From Ciona savignyi (Eukaryota > Chordata > Ascidiacea > Phlebobranchia > Cionidae), in the NCBI GenBank assembly GCA_000149265.1, contig CH003110.1:694849-758848 (forward strand): DNA of 64,000 bases. Reading direction: 5' to 3'. Both the position numbers and the translations under genes were made by a program. Under the pieces are notes generated by a model. The model saw only the letters and a list, made by a program, of their open reading frames with translations. It ran no database searches and was not told the DNA's origin. Positions 54,765 to 64,000 of this stretch are shown here, piece by piece; positions within the stretch are counted from its first letter, which is position 1, and every line of letters begins with the position of its first letter.

Positions 54765-56500
54765 GGAGGCGTTCAACTAATTATTTTCCCTATCTCTCCA
54801 ATGCAAACTGACCTCACAAAAACGACTGTCACTCAAAATCCTGACATAGGAAGTCTTAGATTTTTTCACAATTCAAAATTGAAGCTTGGATCTGCAACCT
54901 AAACTCAAAACCCTACAAAATTTTGTTTAAAAATTTTGAGCCCATACCCCTTCGTACATCGGCAACTTTTTTCCAACAAAACAGCTAGCAGATGAACATT
55001 CAACACCTTTATTTTACAAAGCACTGCTCCACGATTACAAAACTTTACAGCTAAACGAGAACACCGGCGCGCAGCCTAGCACATGCTGCTTTCAACAAAA
55101 CAAACATTGGGGAATCACCACCATTGTTACTCAGCAAAACACTAGTTTAAAAACAATGACTCATGGAGGGTACCACTCGTCACATCCTGCCGTTCATAGA
55201 GGTCTTAATTGGTTATACGCCATCTTGGAAACGGTGACCGTTCCAGTTTGGTTTAAACTGTTTGAACTTACTAGTAGAGGTCATTCTGTGAGACTCCGGT
55301 CCAAATTTTAACCGTTTCGGTTGACTGCTTCGGCTATTACAGGCCTTCGACTGAAGGGTGGTCATTCTGTAGATTTCATTTGGCGACAGTGTCACTGGTG
55401 ATGACTGAAACTCTTCGTACACATTAAAATTCACTGCTTGATGTTCCACAAGTTTCAGCACATTTTTTCACTGTAATTTGAAAGGTTTAAAGTCCATAAC
55501 CAGGGTACAAATAGTTGTTTTTGAGTAAAAAAACACACCCAATGTCACCTTTGAGCCTCGTGTGACCACATTTTGTCTGCCTCCACTTCTTTCACCAATG
55601 TTTGACAATCAAGGATGGTTAGGATTGGTAAGTTTTTATATCTTCTGTATGCATAAGTGTCCAACAACACATCTAGGCCTTCACACCTGCCCAAAAATTG
55701 AAAAATATGAAAAAAAGGTACACATGTGGATACCAAGAGGAGTACATTTTTCAGTCCTATATCTCAAATCGGATTAACAGTCTGTATCGAAAGATTGTCT
55801 GGTATTTATAAAAGCCATTCGAAGTTAGGTTCTTGAAAAAATATCCGAACGACCCTCTACCGGAGTGAAAACAACCAAAAATGAGAAAAAATGACTAATT
55901 AATTACTTTGCTAATTAGCATAAGTAATTAAGTGTAAGATTTTAGACAAACAGTTGACTAGTAACATTTATCCACACTCAAATTTCTATAAATTTGGAGA
56001 TTTTGGCAAAAAATTCAAAATAGCCCGTTTTTCATTTAGGAGGCGTTCAACTAATTATTTTCCCTATCTCTCCAATGCAAACTGACCTCACAAAAACGAC
56101 TGTCACTCAAAATCCATGACATAGGAAGTCTTAGATTTTTTCACAATTCAAAATTGAAGCTTTGGATCTGCAACCTAAACTCAAAACCCTACAAAATTTT
56201 GTTTAAAAATTTTGAGCCCATACCCCTTCGTACATCGGCAACTTTTTTCCAACAAAACAGCTAGCAGATGCACATTCAACACCTTTATTTTACAAAGCAC
56301 TGCTCCACGATTACAAAACTTTACAGCTAAACGAGAACACCGGCGCGCAGCCTAGCACATGCTGCTTTCAACAAAACAAACATTGGGGAATCACCACCAT
56401 TGTTACTCAGCAAAACACTAGTTTAAAAACAATGACTCATGGAGGGTACCACTCGTCACATCCTGCCGTTCATAGAGGTCTTAATTGGTTATACGCCATC
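54765..56500. mobile_element. Composite element with 460-bp terminal direct repeats, TATA-flanked
   Basis: 54765-55224 and 56039-56500 are more than 98% identical direct repeats around an 814-base interior. Outer flanks are both TATA (54761-54764 and 56501-56504), whereas the inner flanks do not match, so the whole 1.74 kb looks like one insertion. Each repeat itself has weak inverted ends (GGAGGCGTTCAACTAATT against GATGGCGTATAACCAATT, 13 of 18). After the left repeat, TTGGAAACGGTGACC could be a primer-binding site starting TGG, as in LTR elements, but the usual TG...CA ends are absent. The interior has minus-strand open frames (82 codons ending at the repeat border, and 63 codons) without recognisable domains. 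Confidence 0.75.
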
Positions 56501-56504
56501 TATA

Positions 56505-59500
56505 GCAACAGCCGAATCGTTTTTGGTTCGCAATGCAGTATGTATTTGTGAAGGGCTGTTGTTGTTTTCAAAAGCTTTACTATTTCTGTACAGACTGCGT
56601 CAAGTAACTTCATGAATAGCCTTATTATACAAAATATCCTTTGTGGTAATCTCGGGTAAAAGTTTTACTAAAATAAACTCAAAGCTACAGACCGACTTGC
56701 GCATAATTAGCATTCCTTTATAGAAGTATAAATTCACCATCGGGAGCGGCAAAACATGGCAAGAAAAACGAGAATGTCAGTTATAAACAGCGGCTGACGA
56801 TAATTTCTCGTATTGGTAATTAAGAAACATGTAACCTGCAATTACAGTCAATTATGACCGTCGGAATTTCACCACCGCATAGGAAGAAAATCGCCTTTTC
56901 ACCGCAACGTCTAAATTGTGTGTCGAACCAACACAAATTAGACGTTCGAAGGTGTTATTCTAATGCTCAGCCTCATTATCAAGTGTAAACTCGAGTTCGG
57001 TTGAAATGCGTCGCGTTAAATTAAGCTTAAAAAATATGACGATTTACAGGTTCAACATTTCTAAAATATTTGTTGCCACTCTCTTTGTGTGGAATACCTA
57101 TAAACTCCACCAAATTAGGACCGGGTGGGGTTAAAACAAGAATGAAACGTCAGGTTACCTCCTGCCCATGCTTGGTTACTGGAGATATTGTAGTAGGCCT
57201 ATGTTGTTGATCTTAAAAATGTTCAGCCTATTTCCTCTTTAGATTCTTAGGATATGGGACAAACAGCGAAGTGCTCGGCTGGTATAAATACCGACCCGAA
57301 TATCACGAATGCGCAGCCATTCATTTAATGCGCAATATACAGTTATTTTTTTCATTTGTTGGAGCTACATTAATCTGCAATCGAACAGTTTCGGACAAAA
57401 CCATCCGTTTTGGCGGTGCCACCTGAATACAATTGAATACTGGGTGAAATCAAACAGTAACAACGTATCAATCATACACAACATACAGCAATAGAATCGA
57501 CAGCTGGACTGTAGGCACGAGTTTTGTTTGATAATCTTAGATATTTCCTTCAACACGGTTTTCCCTGACGAATTATCCCACGATAACCAGAGAATAAATC
57601 GTCCTTGTAGATTTCCCAATCAACCAGGATAGAAATGACACATCCGTCTGTATCAGACGTAGAAGTTTGGATAAATCAAATATTTATACCAGCCTATAGC
57701 ACTTTAAAGGACCGAAGCTGAAAGCAGAGACTATATATTTAAAATAATGAAACGTTTTAAAATTGTATATTAAAATACTTAAAACGAAAACAAACACACG
57801 ATTGTGTTCAGAATTTTTAGCAATTTTTCACTGTCGATATATTCCAACCTAAACTAATTTGTGGCTTTTTGACAGACGTTTGTTTATCGCAGAACAGTGA
57901 TTTACCAAGGGAAGTGGTATTAATAATGAATGGAACGCGTAACGCTATCCATCATCCAGAATAGAAACGTTTACTGGAATTGCAAGGAAATCAGCGTTAA
58001 GTAATAAAGATATGGATAGCACATTCATACTTATCTCTGGCGATGAGAAAGGTGCACGGTATAAAACGGACGAACGTCAAATTACTTCGCGCCAACTGTT
58101 ATTGCAGTGTTGTCTATTATTGAAACGTTGTTTTTAACCCATTAATCCGCTGAATAATATAAATGTTCACGAATTGTCTAAAAGCCACGAACACAACCGA
58201 ATAAGCCAGTTGCTAGTTTCGATGCACCAACCTTTTGGTCGATAAAAGACAGAGCAGCAGACGACAGGACATGCCGATTTCAGTCACCGTCAAATCTGTA
58301 ACTTTGTTTGACAACTGATTTCCACATTCAGCAACTGTGCACGACATTGAAACCACCATAATATAAAGCACAAAACCAACCGCACAGTGTAATCCTCTCA
58401 CACACCATAATCAACGAGTGTTGCAATTTTGCTTATTTTTTTAAATAATTTGTTTACCGCGCTAGATTTTGAACCCTGATGGACTAATCCCAAGACCGAT
58501 TATATGCAGTATGTTTCGAGCATGTGGCAGATTTTAATGATTTTCCTTTTTTATCGAGTCAAGTTACGAACGCACCATACTCGTCACTAGGACCGTTTTT
58601 GTATACCAGTCGGTATTTGTATCGGTCGCGTTAACCCTTTGGCCACACCACCGTATACTCTAATATTTTTACCCGGCCTAGTTTCGAACCCATAATAGGT
58701 TCGTTGCTAAAGCCGTGTTTTGTATTAGAGTCAGTATATGTATCGGTTGCGTTAACCATTTGGCCACACGACCGTACACATTCCATTTTTTTCTTTGTGG
58801 GTACGTTATGTGCAGCATCTACACCTAGTGATGGAAACGTTTTTTTTAATATTTAGTAATTGTGTTTATTTTTCGGCAACGCATTTTATAATAAGTCGGT
58901 AACCTACAATGTTTTGGGTGATAAAAGCATATTGCCATGTACATATTTTACATAAGGGTTTATCAAAACTACAGTTTCTGACCCCAAACCCAGTTCAAAC
59001 GTCTAGCCGTCAAAACACTGTAACGTAATCTATACAAAGGGTGTGTAGGTTATCTGATGACAGCATTTGACAATTGCTTCTATACTCATTTCTCACCACC
59101 AGGAAATAAATGACAACTGCAGACCACGTTGCAAGACATTCCCGCTTTAATATTTTCCCGCGCATAACAAGTCAATTGTTTCGACATAAAGTGACTGGGA
59201 CGTCATAAAACGGCATTATGAACTCATTATAGCCACTTGTGAAGCGGGCTGCTGTTTCAAGCTAGCTATAAAGTGGCCAGCAGCTAAAACACATGTTACG
59301 ACCGTATAATTGTATTTGTACACCTGTAACGTGCGTTTCTCTTTCCACATCAAGCTATTTTTAACACCGATGGCCCAATTTCGCACTTAGTAAATCGCCC
59401 TTTGATCTACAAGCGCTTATTTCGGCACTTTTGTAAAAAGTTGACGAAATTTGTCATAAAAACAGATCTATGATAACAGACTTTCTTTTTTCGAAACGTG

Positions 59501-60325
59501 AATTTTATTGAATAAATCTTCAACTTTAATGTCTTGTGCCACACCAATAAGTCGTGTAGAGTTTCGTTCATTAAATCACTGTAATTGGCTGCTTCAATAT
59601 ATTGGTGAAGCTTGCCAAATTTATATTGCTGGATTTTGGCGTCAGTTAAGTCCAAAATACCGTTGCTTGTCCAAAGTCTCTAACGATTAAATCAGTTTTA
59701 CATATCTACAAGCTGTTTTACATGGTCTACAACTCCCAATAGACCGACTGTCAATCCGAACAGTCCGTTTGATATTTAAACGATTGCTGAGTAACAGACA
59801 CAGTTGATTGATGTACGCTAGTAGAGTTAAAAGCGCCGAAACCGCCAAAGCTTGTCGAAACGACCTAAATTCCCTTGGCGAAACGACGGGCCTAAAGGTT
59901 CAAAGGCGGTTTAGATTAAGTGCCGTTAGCTCGTACCAGACCCCATTAATATTCCGATAATTTTATTAACTCCGTTCAACCGGGTTGCGTGTAGGGAACT
60001 GTCAAGGTCGTGACCCCTGTTTACCCCCTAGGGAATGACCTCATATTAAGCAACCTCCAGCAAAATGCTTACACTGAATTAATCTTATTTCAGTCCTTAA
60101 CGCTATGTATATTTATACACAACGTGACTCCAAACCGGACAAGTTTTTATTTTCCTTTAAACGAGATTAATTTTTTTAACTTTTTGAATTTTTTAAAGTT
60201 TTTAAGCTTTGAGTTTAGGTTTAATGGAATCCTCTAAAACTCCGTTTTTATGTCAATATGAGTCGGTGTCTTGAAACGTTCGATCACTAGAGGTCAGGAG
60301 AAATTTCAGGTTGTTAATTCCAGTG
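56505..60325. other. Intergenic, SINE debris
   Basis: SINE-1 traces at 57450-57520 and 58070-58250. SINE-3 copies, reverse, at 58565-58665 and 58690-58785 in a tandem pair, the gap between them poorly matching the outer flank. No gene or RNA gene seen. Confidence 0.5.
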
Positions 60326-60340
60326 AAGGTTCTTCAGACT

Positions 60341-60575
60341 AGTACGGTCGTGTGGCCAAATGGTTAACGCGACCGATACATATACCAGAATATAAAAATG
60401 GACCGAGTAACGATCCCATCATGGGTTCGAAACTTGGCTCTGTTAAAAAAAAGGTTCTTTAGACTAAAACGGTCGGGTGGACCAATGGTTGAATGTACGG
60501 TCATATACTGTCTATTAAATAAAAAACGGTCCGGTAACGAGCCTATCATGGGTTCGAAGCATTAGCCCGGTAACC
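60341..60575 (+). mobile_element. SINE-3 doublet with 15-bp internal target duplication
   Basis: AAGGTTCTTCAGACT (60326-60340) precedes unit 1; AAGGTTCTTTAGACT (60451-60465) follows the A-rich tail of unit 1 and directly precedes unit 2. The duplicated 15-mer has one mismatch, whereas units 1 and 2 differ at well over 20% of positions. Confidence 0.85.
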
Positions 60576-60769
60576 ATGCAACATCGACAATTGCCTTGCC
60601 CGAGGGCTCAACCGACTGGTCAGGGGTTTTGATCCCAGTACTTCCGGCTGACAGTCCCTCTAACCTATTAGCGTCAAATAAAAAAAAGATTTTTAAGCTG
60701 CAAATAAGTTTCGAATCTGCGATTTTTTATCTTGACAGTCGTGTTTACTCTTTTATTTACCGGCATAAG

Positions 60770-60862
60770 TCTCGAACCCAAGATGAACTGGTCACCATTT
60801 TTGTATAGGAGTTAGTAAAGGTAACCATCGCCTTTACCATTAGGCCACATGACCGTACATGT
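60770..60862 (-). mobile_element. SINE-3 copy, reverse
   Basis: CCGGCATAAGTCTCGAACCC (B box side) to CATTAGGCCACATGACCGTA (A box side). Confidence 0.65.
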
Positions 60863-61289
60863 TATGTATTTTAATATGAAACTACATATATAAATTGATG
60901 GTGCTAACCGCAAGACAGATCGAATTCGTGTTATAATCGATGACAAATCAGCATATGAGCTACAACAACAGCTGGTTATGAGAAATAAACCGAAACCTTA
61001 AATCAATGTCGTTTCGAGTACGGTCGGTAAGCGTGACACACAATGGGGTATTAAGTGTATTCTCAACGAGCGTTTCGCGATTATTATTTATGACCTCATC
61101 GAATAGTCAAATCGTGTAAAATTAGTGACGTCATCGATGAATTGTTAGAGTCGCGAGTGCACTTAACGGTGGGGAGGATTGTTGTGTCATAGACTCTTAT
61201 TTTACAGACGGAACTGGATACTTTTAAAGCGGCCGCAAAGTCTCGAACTAGCGATGCGCGTAACTACACGTCATTTTTAATTGGTATGG

Positions 61290-61560
61290 TGTGTGTAAAG
61301 GATATTAATTTTTAACCCCGTCGATGGGAAAACGCAAGGAATGTGTTAACACATAGCCAATGGTCAGATCACCTCGCGTCCACCTTCGTGTTACCGGAGC
61401 TATTGCAGTGTTTAGTTTAGTTAATTCATTTTTGCCCCAGTTTTTAAAAATGGCAAACGAAGTGTGTTGTGTATGATACAAACATTTCTTTAATTTTGTT
61501 GAACCCATCATTTCACTGAGTTCGGGCAATGTCCGTTAAGTGGACACAACCTACTACTTT
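61290..61560 (-). mobile_element. SINE-1 copy interrupted by a Repeat-2 fragment
   Basis: Reverse SINE-1, split in its GCTATTGCAGTGTGTTGTG segment between 61410 and 61461 by 50 bases of Repeat-2. Confidence 0.85.
61411..61460 (-). mobile_element. 5'-truncated Repeat-2 inserted in SINE-1
   Basis: TTTAGTTTAGTTAATTCATT then TTGCCCCAGTTTTTAAAAAT is the reversed 3' end of Repeat-2 with its ACTAAACTAAA tail. AGTG borders it on both sides (61407-61410 and 61461-61464), and removing insert plus one AGTG restores the SINE-1 sequence exactly. Confidence 0.85.
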
Positions 61561-61654
61561 TAGTGACCGTTTGTAAACCGGCCAAGCTAGCTATTCGGCC
61601 ACATAATGGTTGCATACAAGAGCTATTGACAAAAGGAATATTACAAAACTCTTT

Positions 61655-61750
61655 AAACAGTTCTGTGGCCAAGTGGTGAACGAAGTCAATTCACACACAG
61701 ATTTTTAAATAAAAACGGCGTTAATGACGAGCCCATCATGGTTACATAAG
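61655..61750 (+). mobile_element. SINE-3 copy, diverged
   Basis: TCTGTGGCCAAGTGGTGAAC and ATGACGAGCCCATCATGG are preserved; the B box is degraded. Confidence 0.6.
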
Positions 61751-61764
61751 TTCGACGATGTTTT

Positions 61765-63040
61765 TTATTGCATTTTAAGACCGATGCTGACAGAGAACTT
61801 TATAGACTGGATTATTGGGCGATAGTGAAAGGGTTTGTCATCGACAGACTGGTTAGCTTAAGCGGCTTGTTTAGTAGGAAAAATTTCAATTCTGAACCAA
61901 ATATGTGCATTTGTAAAGCTGTAAATATGTTTAATATTTTATACAAGGCTTATTGTACTGTGTTTATTTCGATGTCCTTGCCGGAAAATTGTTTGTTTTA
62001 TAATAAGAAAAAAACTTAGGGTCAAAATGGCGTATTAGGCCTTCAGTCGAAGGACTTTGGGGTCGAAACCAATCGCTTGCTAGTTGGTTAAGTCCTTGGA
62101 AAAAACACCTAACAGACGTTAAATAATATAAGTGAATTATTGGGTCTTACAAAAATTAAAGAAACGCCTCAATCATACACAACACTCAGTTAAAGCTCCT
62201 ATAACCCGATTGTGAAAACAAAGAGGTCTGGCGATTGCCCGCGTTTTCGCGTGTTTTCATGTAATAAGCATGTGATGTAGTCTACCTATTTCCTTAAATG
62301 TCGAGAGAGCGTTCTCCTAACCGAATTCGTTTAAAGGCCGAACGACTTTGAGAATGACGGCCTTTGAAGCTTCTAATTTTGGAACCATATACCTACACTC
62401 TTTGGCTTAGCGGCGTACGCGACGTGTTATTACACGACCCAGAAAAGGCGAAAACCACTTTGCTGACTTTTAAACCGAAAATCACCAAAACTTCAAAACA
62501 GTTCGACTTTTCAATTAAACGGACTCGGCAACAGAGTCGGCGTCAAATTAATCGTTAATTTACAAGACACTTATTATACAGAAGTCGCGATTACACTCAT
62601 TAAAAGCCGCGTTCCAAGCTGACGAGCTCGTCTAAGCCTTATCGGAAATTAAAATCATACTTACGAGCGTATGGTGTATAAGAGGGAACGTGTTTTTAAC
62701 GTTAAAATTCAATTTGGCCGGTCATAACGAAGATGAAAAACGTATCGCTCAACTGGGTTAACGCATTTCAAATTTAAAGAGGTAAACACAATTAGCATTT
62801 TGGCAATAAATGGATATTAAAATGATTATTAATGATAAATTGAAAGCAAAAAACAGCAAAATTAGTTCAAACACATTTATTTAAATACGCGTGGTTTTAT
62901 TTGGAGTAAAACAGGGACCAAACGTTATACCCAATAGACATTAAATCGGGTAGTATTTCCAAATTAATGAAAACAAGATTTTGAATATAAAAGACTTAAA
63001 GAAAAATCTTAAGTTAAGCTCTACCAATACCAATGGCAAT
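61765..63040. other. Intergenic, no gene seen
   Basis: Contains a degraded sense SINE-1 at 62030-62290. Short open frames (61768-62019, 62364-62558) have no supporting features. Confidence 0.5.
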
Positions 63041-63223
63041 ATGGTGACTCTAAATACTACAGGGTCGCTAAGATTGGTATGGAACGTAATTCTAACCCTG
63101 TCCCAAACACTAATCTCAACCCCAGAACTAACATAAACCCCAACCCTAATATAATGTCATGGCCTTTGCAATTACGAAGTATGGTTAACGATCCAAGCGT
63201 TCCTGCAATATTTAGAGGTACCG
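63041..63223 (-). mobile_element. MITE-A copy with 8-bp TSD
   Basis: Left end GACTCTAAATACTACAGGG, right end AATATTTAGAGGTACCG; flanks ATGGCAAT (63033-63040) and ATGGCAAT (63224-63231) are identical. Confidence 0.88.
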
Positions 63224-63329
63224 ATGGCAATAGGCTTTGGGTGGAGGGAATGGTCAGACAAGAGTGAAAAAATAAACCATTTGGCAAGTTTAATTCATTA
63301 ACTGTTTTAAAAGCACAATTGCCTGGGCC

Positions 63330-63608
63330 TAGTGGACTAAAGGGGTTCTGCCAAATTAAAGGAACATTTAGAATTCTAGATCATACACTATATACCCACT
63401 GCAATAGCTTCGGTAACCCGATGGTGGGCGCGAGGTGATCTGACGATTGCCCGTCTGCTAACCCTATTTATTTTCCCATTCACGGGGATAAACATGAATA
63501 TCCCAATTCTCCAATCCATGGTAGGCTGGTCACAAAAGGCGTTTTTGTATAGGAGTTGGTATATGTATCGGTCACGTTAACCGTTTGGCTACACGACTGT
63601 ATACTAAC
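63330..63608. mobile_element. SINE-1 (sense) followed by SINE-3 (reverse)
   Basis: 63330-63510 is the body and tail of a SINE-1 (CCGATGGTGGGCGCGAGGTG, AACATGAATATCCCAATTC); 63520-63602 is a reverse SINE-3 (GTTTTTGTATAGGAGTTGGT to GGCTACACGACTGTATAC). Confidence 0.75.
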
Positions 63609-63721
63609 TGTTGCGGTTAATCTGAAACCGAAGTCCTAAATTTCGTCTCTCTGGTGACACGTGGCGGATAGAATATTGTGTTAAAAAAAAAATATTGTCT
63701 ATTGTTAAAAATATTGGGCCA

Positions 63722-64000
63722 TCTGATTAAGTTTCTGGAGTTATTATAGTGTGTGAATGGTTATTTGATTCATATCCTCGTAGGTGAAAAACCAGGCTTT
63801 ATCCACGGGTGTCGTAAAACACTCCATGCTCACAGTCAAGTTGCTGGAGCTATTACAGTAGGTTGATGGGTGGTTCATTTATGTTCTTGTGGGTGGGAAA
63901 CCAGACTTTATCTATGGGTATCGTAAGACATCTTAAGCCTACAGTCAAGTTGCTGGAGATATTACAGTGTGTGGATATTTGGTTCATTTTTATCTTCATG
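63722..64000. repeat. 109-bp satellite running off the right edge
   Basis: CTGGAGTTATTATAGTGTGT (63735), TTGCTGGAGCTATTACAGTA (63841) and TTGCTGGAGATATTACAGTG (63950): a 109-base period with 2.5 units in view. It shares GTTGCTGGAGCTATTACAGT with the reverse complement of the 136-bp satellite. Confidence 0.85.

Overview
The window is eukaryotic nuclear DNA. It is A+T-rich, has GT-AG introns of a few hundred bases to about 1 kb, and is packed with short dispersed repeats. Gene structure and protein matches (PA2G4, PDCD5, and an NET-family zinc finger of the ZNF503/ZNF703/NocA type) point to an invertebrate animal. Gene size, base composition and repeat style fit an ascidian tunicate such as Ciona best, but that assignment is inference. 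A run of 100 N marks an assembly gap inside one gene.

Layout. (1) 1-12222, minus strand: an unrecognised multi-exon gene whose first visible exon encodes about 900 residues of Pro-Glu-rich repeats. Seven further candidate exons follow and the gene leaves the window at its left edge. Not all exon phases can be joined, so some exons are missing or misassigned. (2) 12223-18474: intergenic, with nested MITEs and a piggyBac-like element. (3) 18475-24238, plus strand: PA2G4 (EBP1), nine exons, part of exon 7 lost in the gap. (4) 25897-28914, minus strand: PDCD5, six exons, fully reconstructed, 124 residues, convergent with PA2G4. (5) About 29-45.8 kb: repeats, then increasingly unique and GC-richer sequence with clustered TCF/LEF-type, GTCAATCA and CRE-type motifs. 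(6) 45847-46968, plus strand: the large exon of a ZNF503/ZNF703 (Nlz) homologue, with a poly(A) signal at 47234. (7) 47-64 kb: no convincing gene. It holds repeats, including a composite element with 460-bp terminal direct repeats and a satellite running off the right edge.

Repeats make up much of the window. SINE-1 is a tRNA-headed SINE of about 270-300 bp with more than 30 whole or partial copies. Repeat-2 is a retroposon of about 210 bp carrying a NotI-like core and an ACTAAAC-type tail. SINE-3 is an element of about 110 bp that is little more than a tRNA-Ser/Leu-like head plus an A-rich tail. Three kinds of DNA element have readable target duplications: hAT-like with 8 bp, piggyBac-like with TTAA, and a TATA-flanked composite. 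Most introns of the three leftmost genes carry such insertions.

The observations I find most worth following are these. Two SINE-3 doublets have a target-site duplication lying between the two units, as if new copies land precisely at the 5' edge of an older Pol III-type element. A 5'-truncated Repeat-2 copy is caught inside a SINE-1. A 136-bp satellite appears built from a SINE-1 module. The Pro-Glu repeat gene itself is also unexplained.
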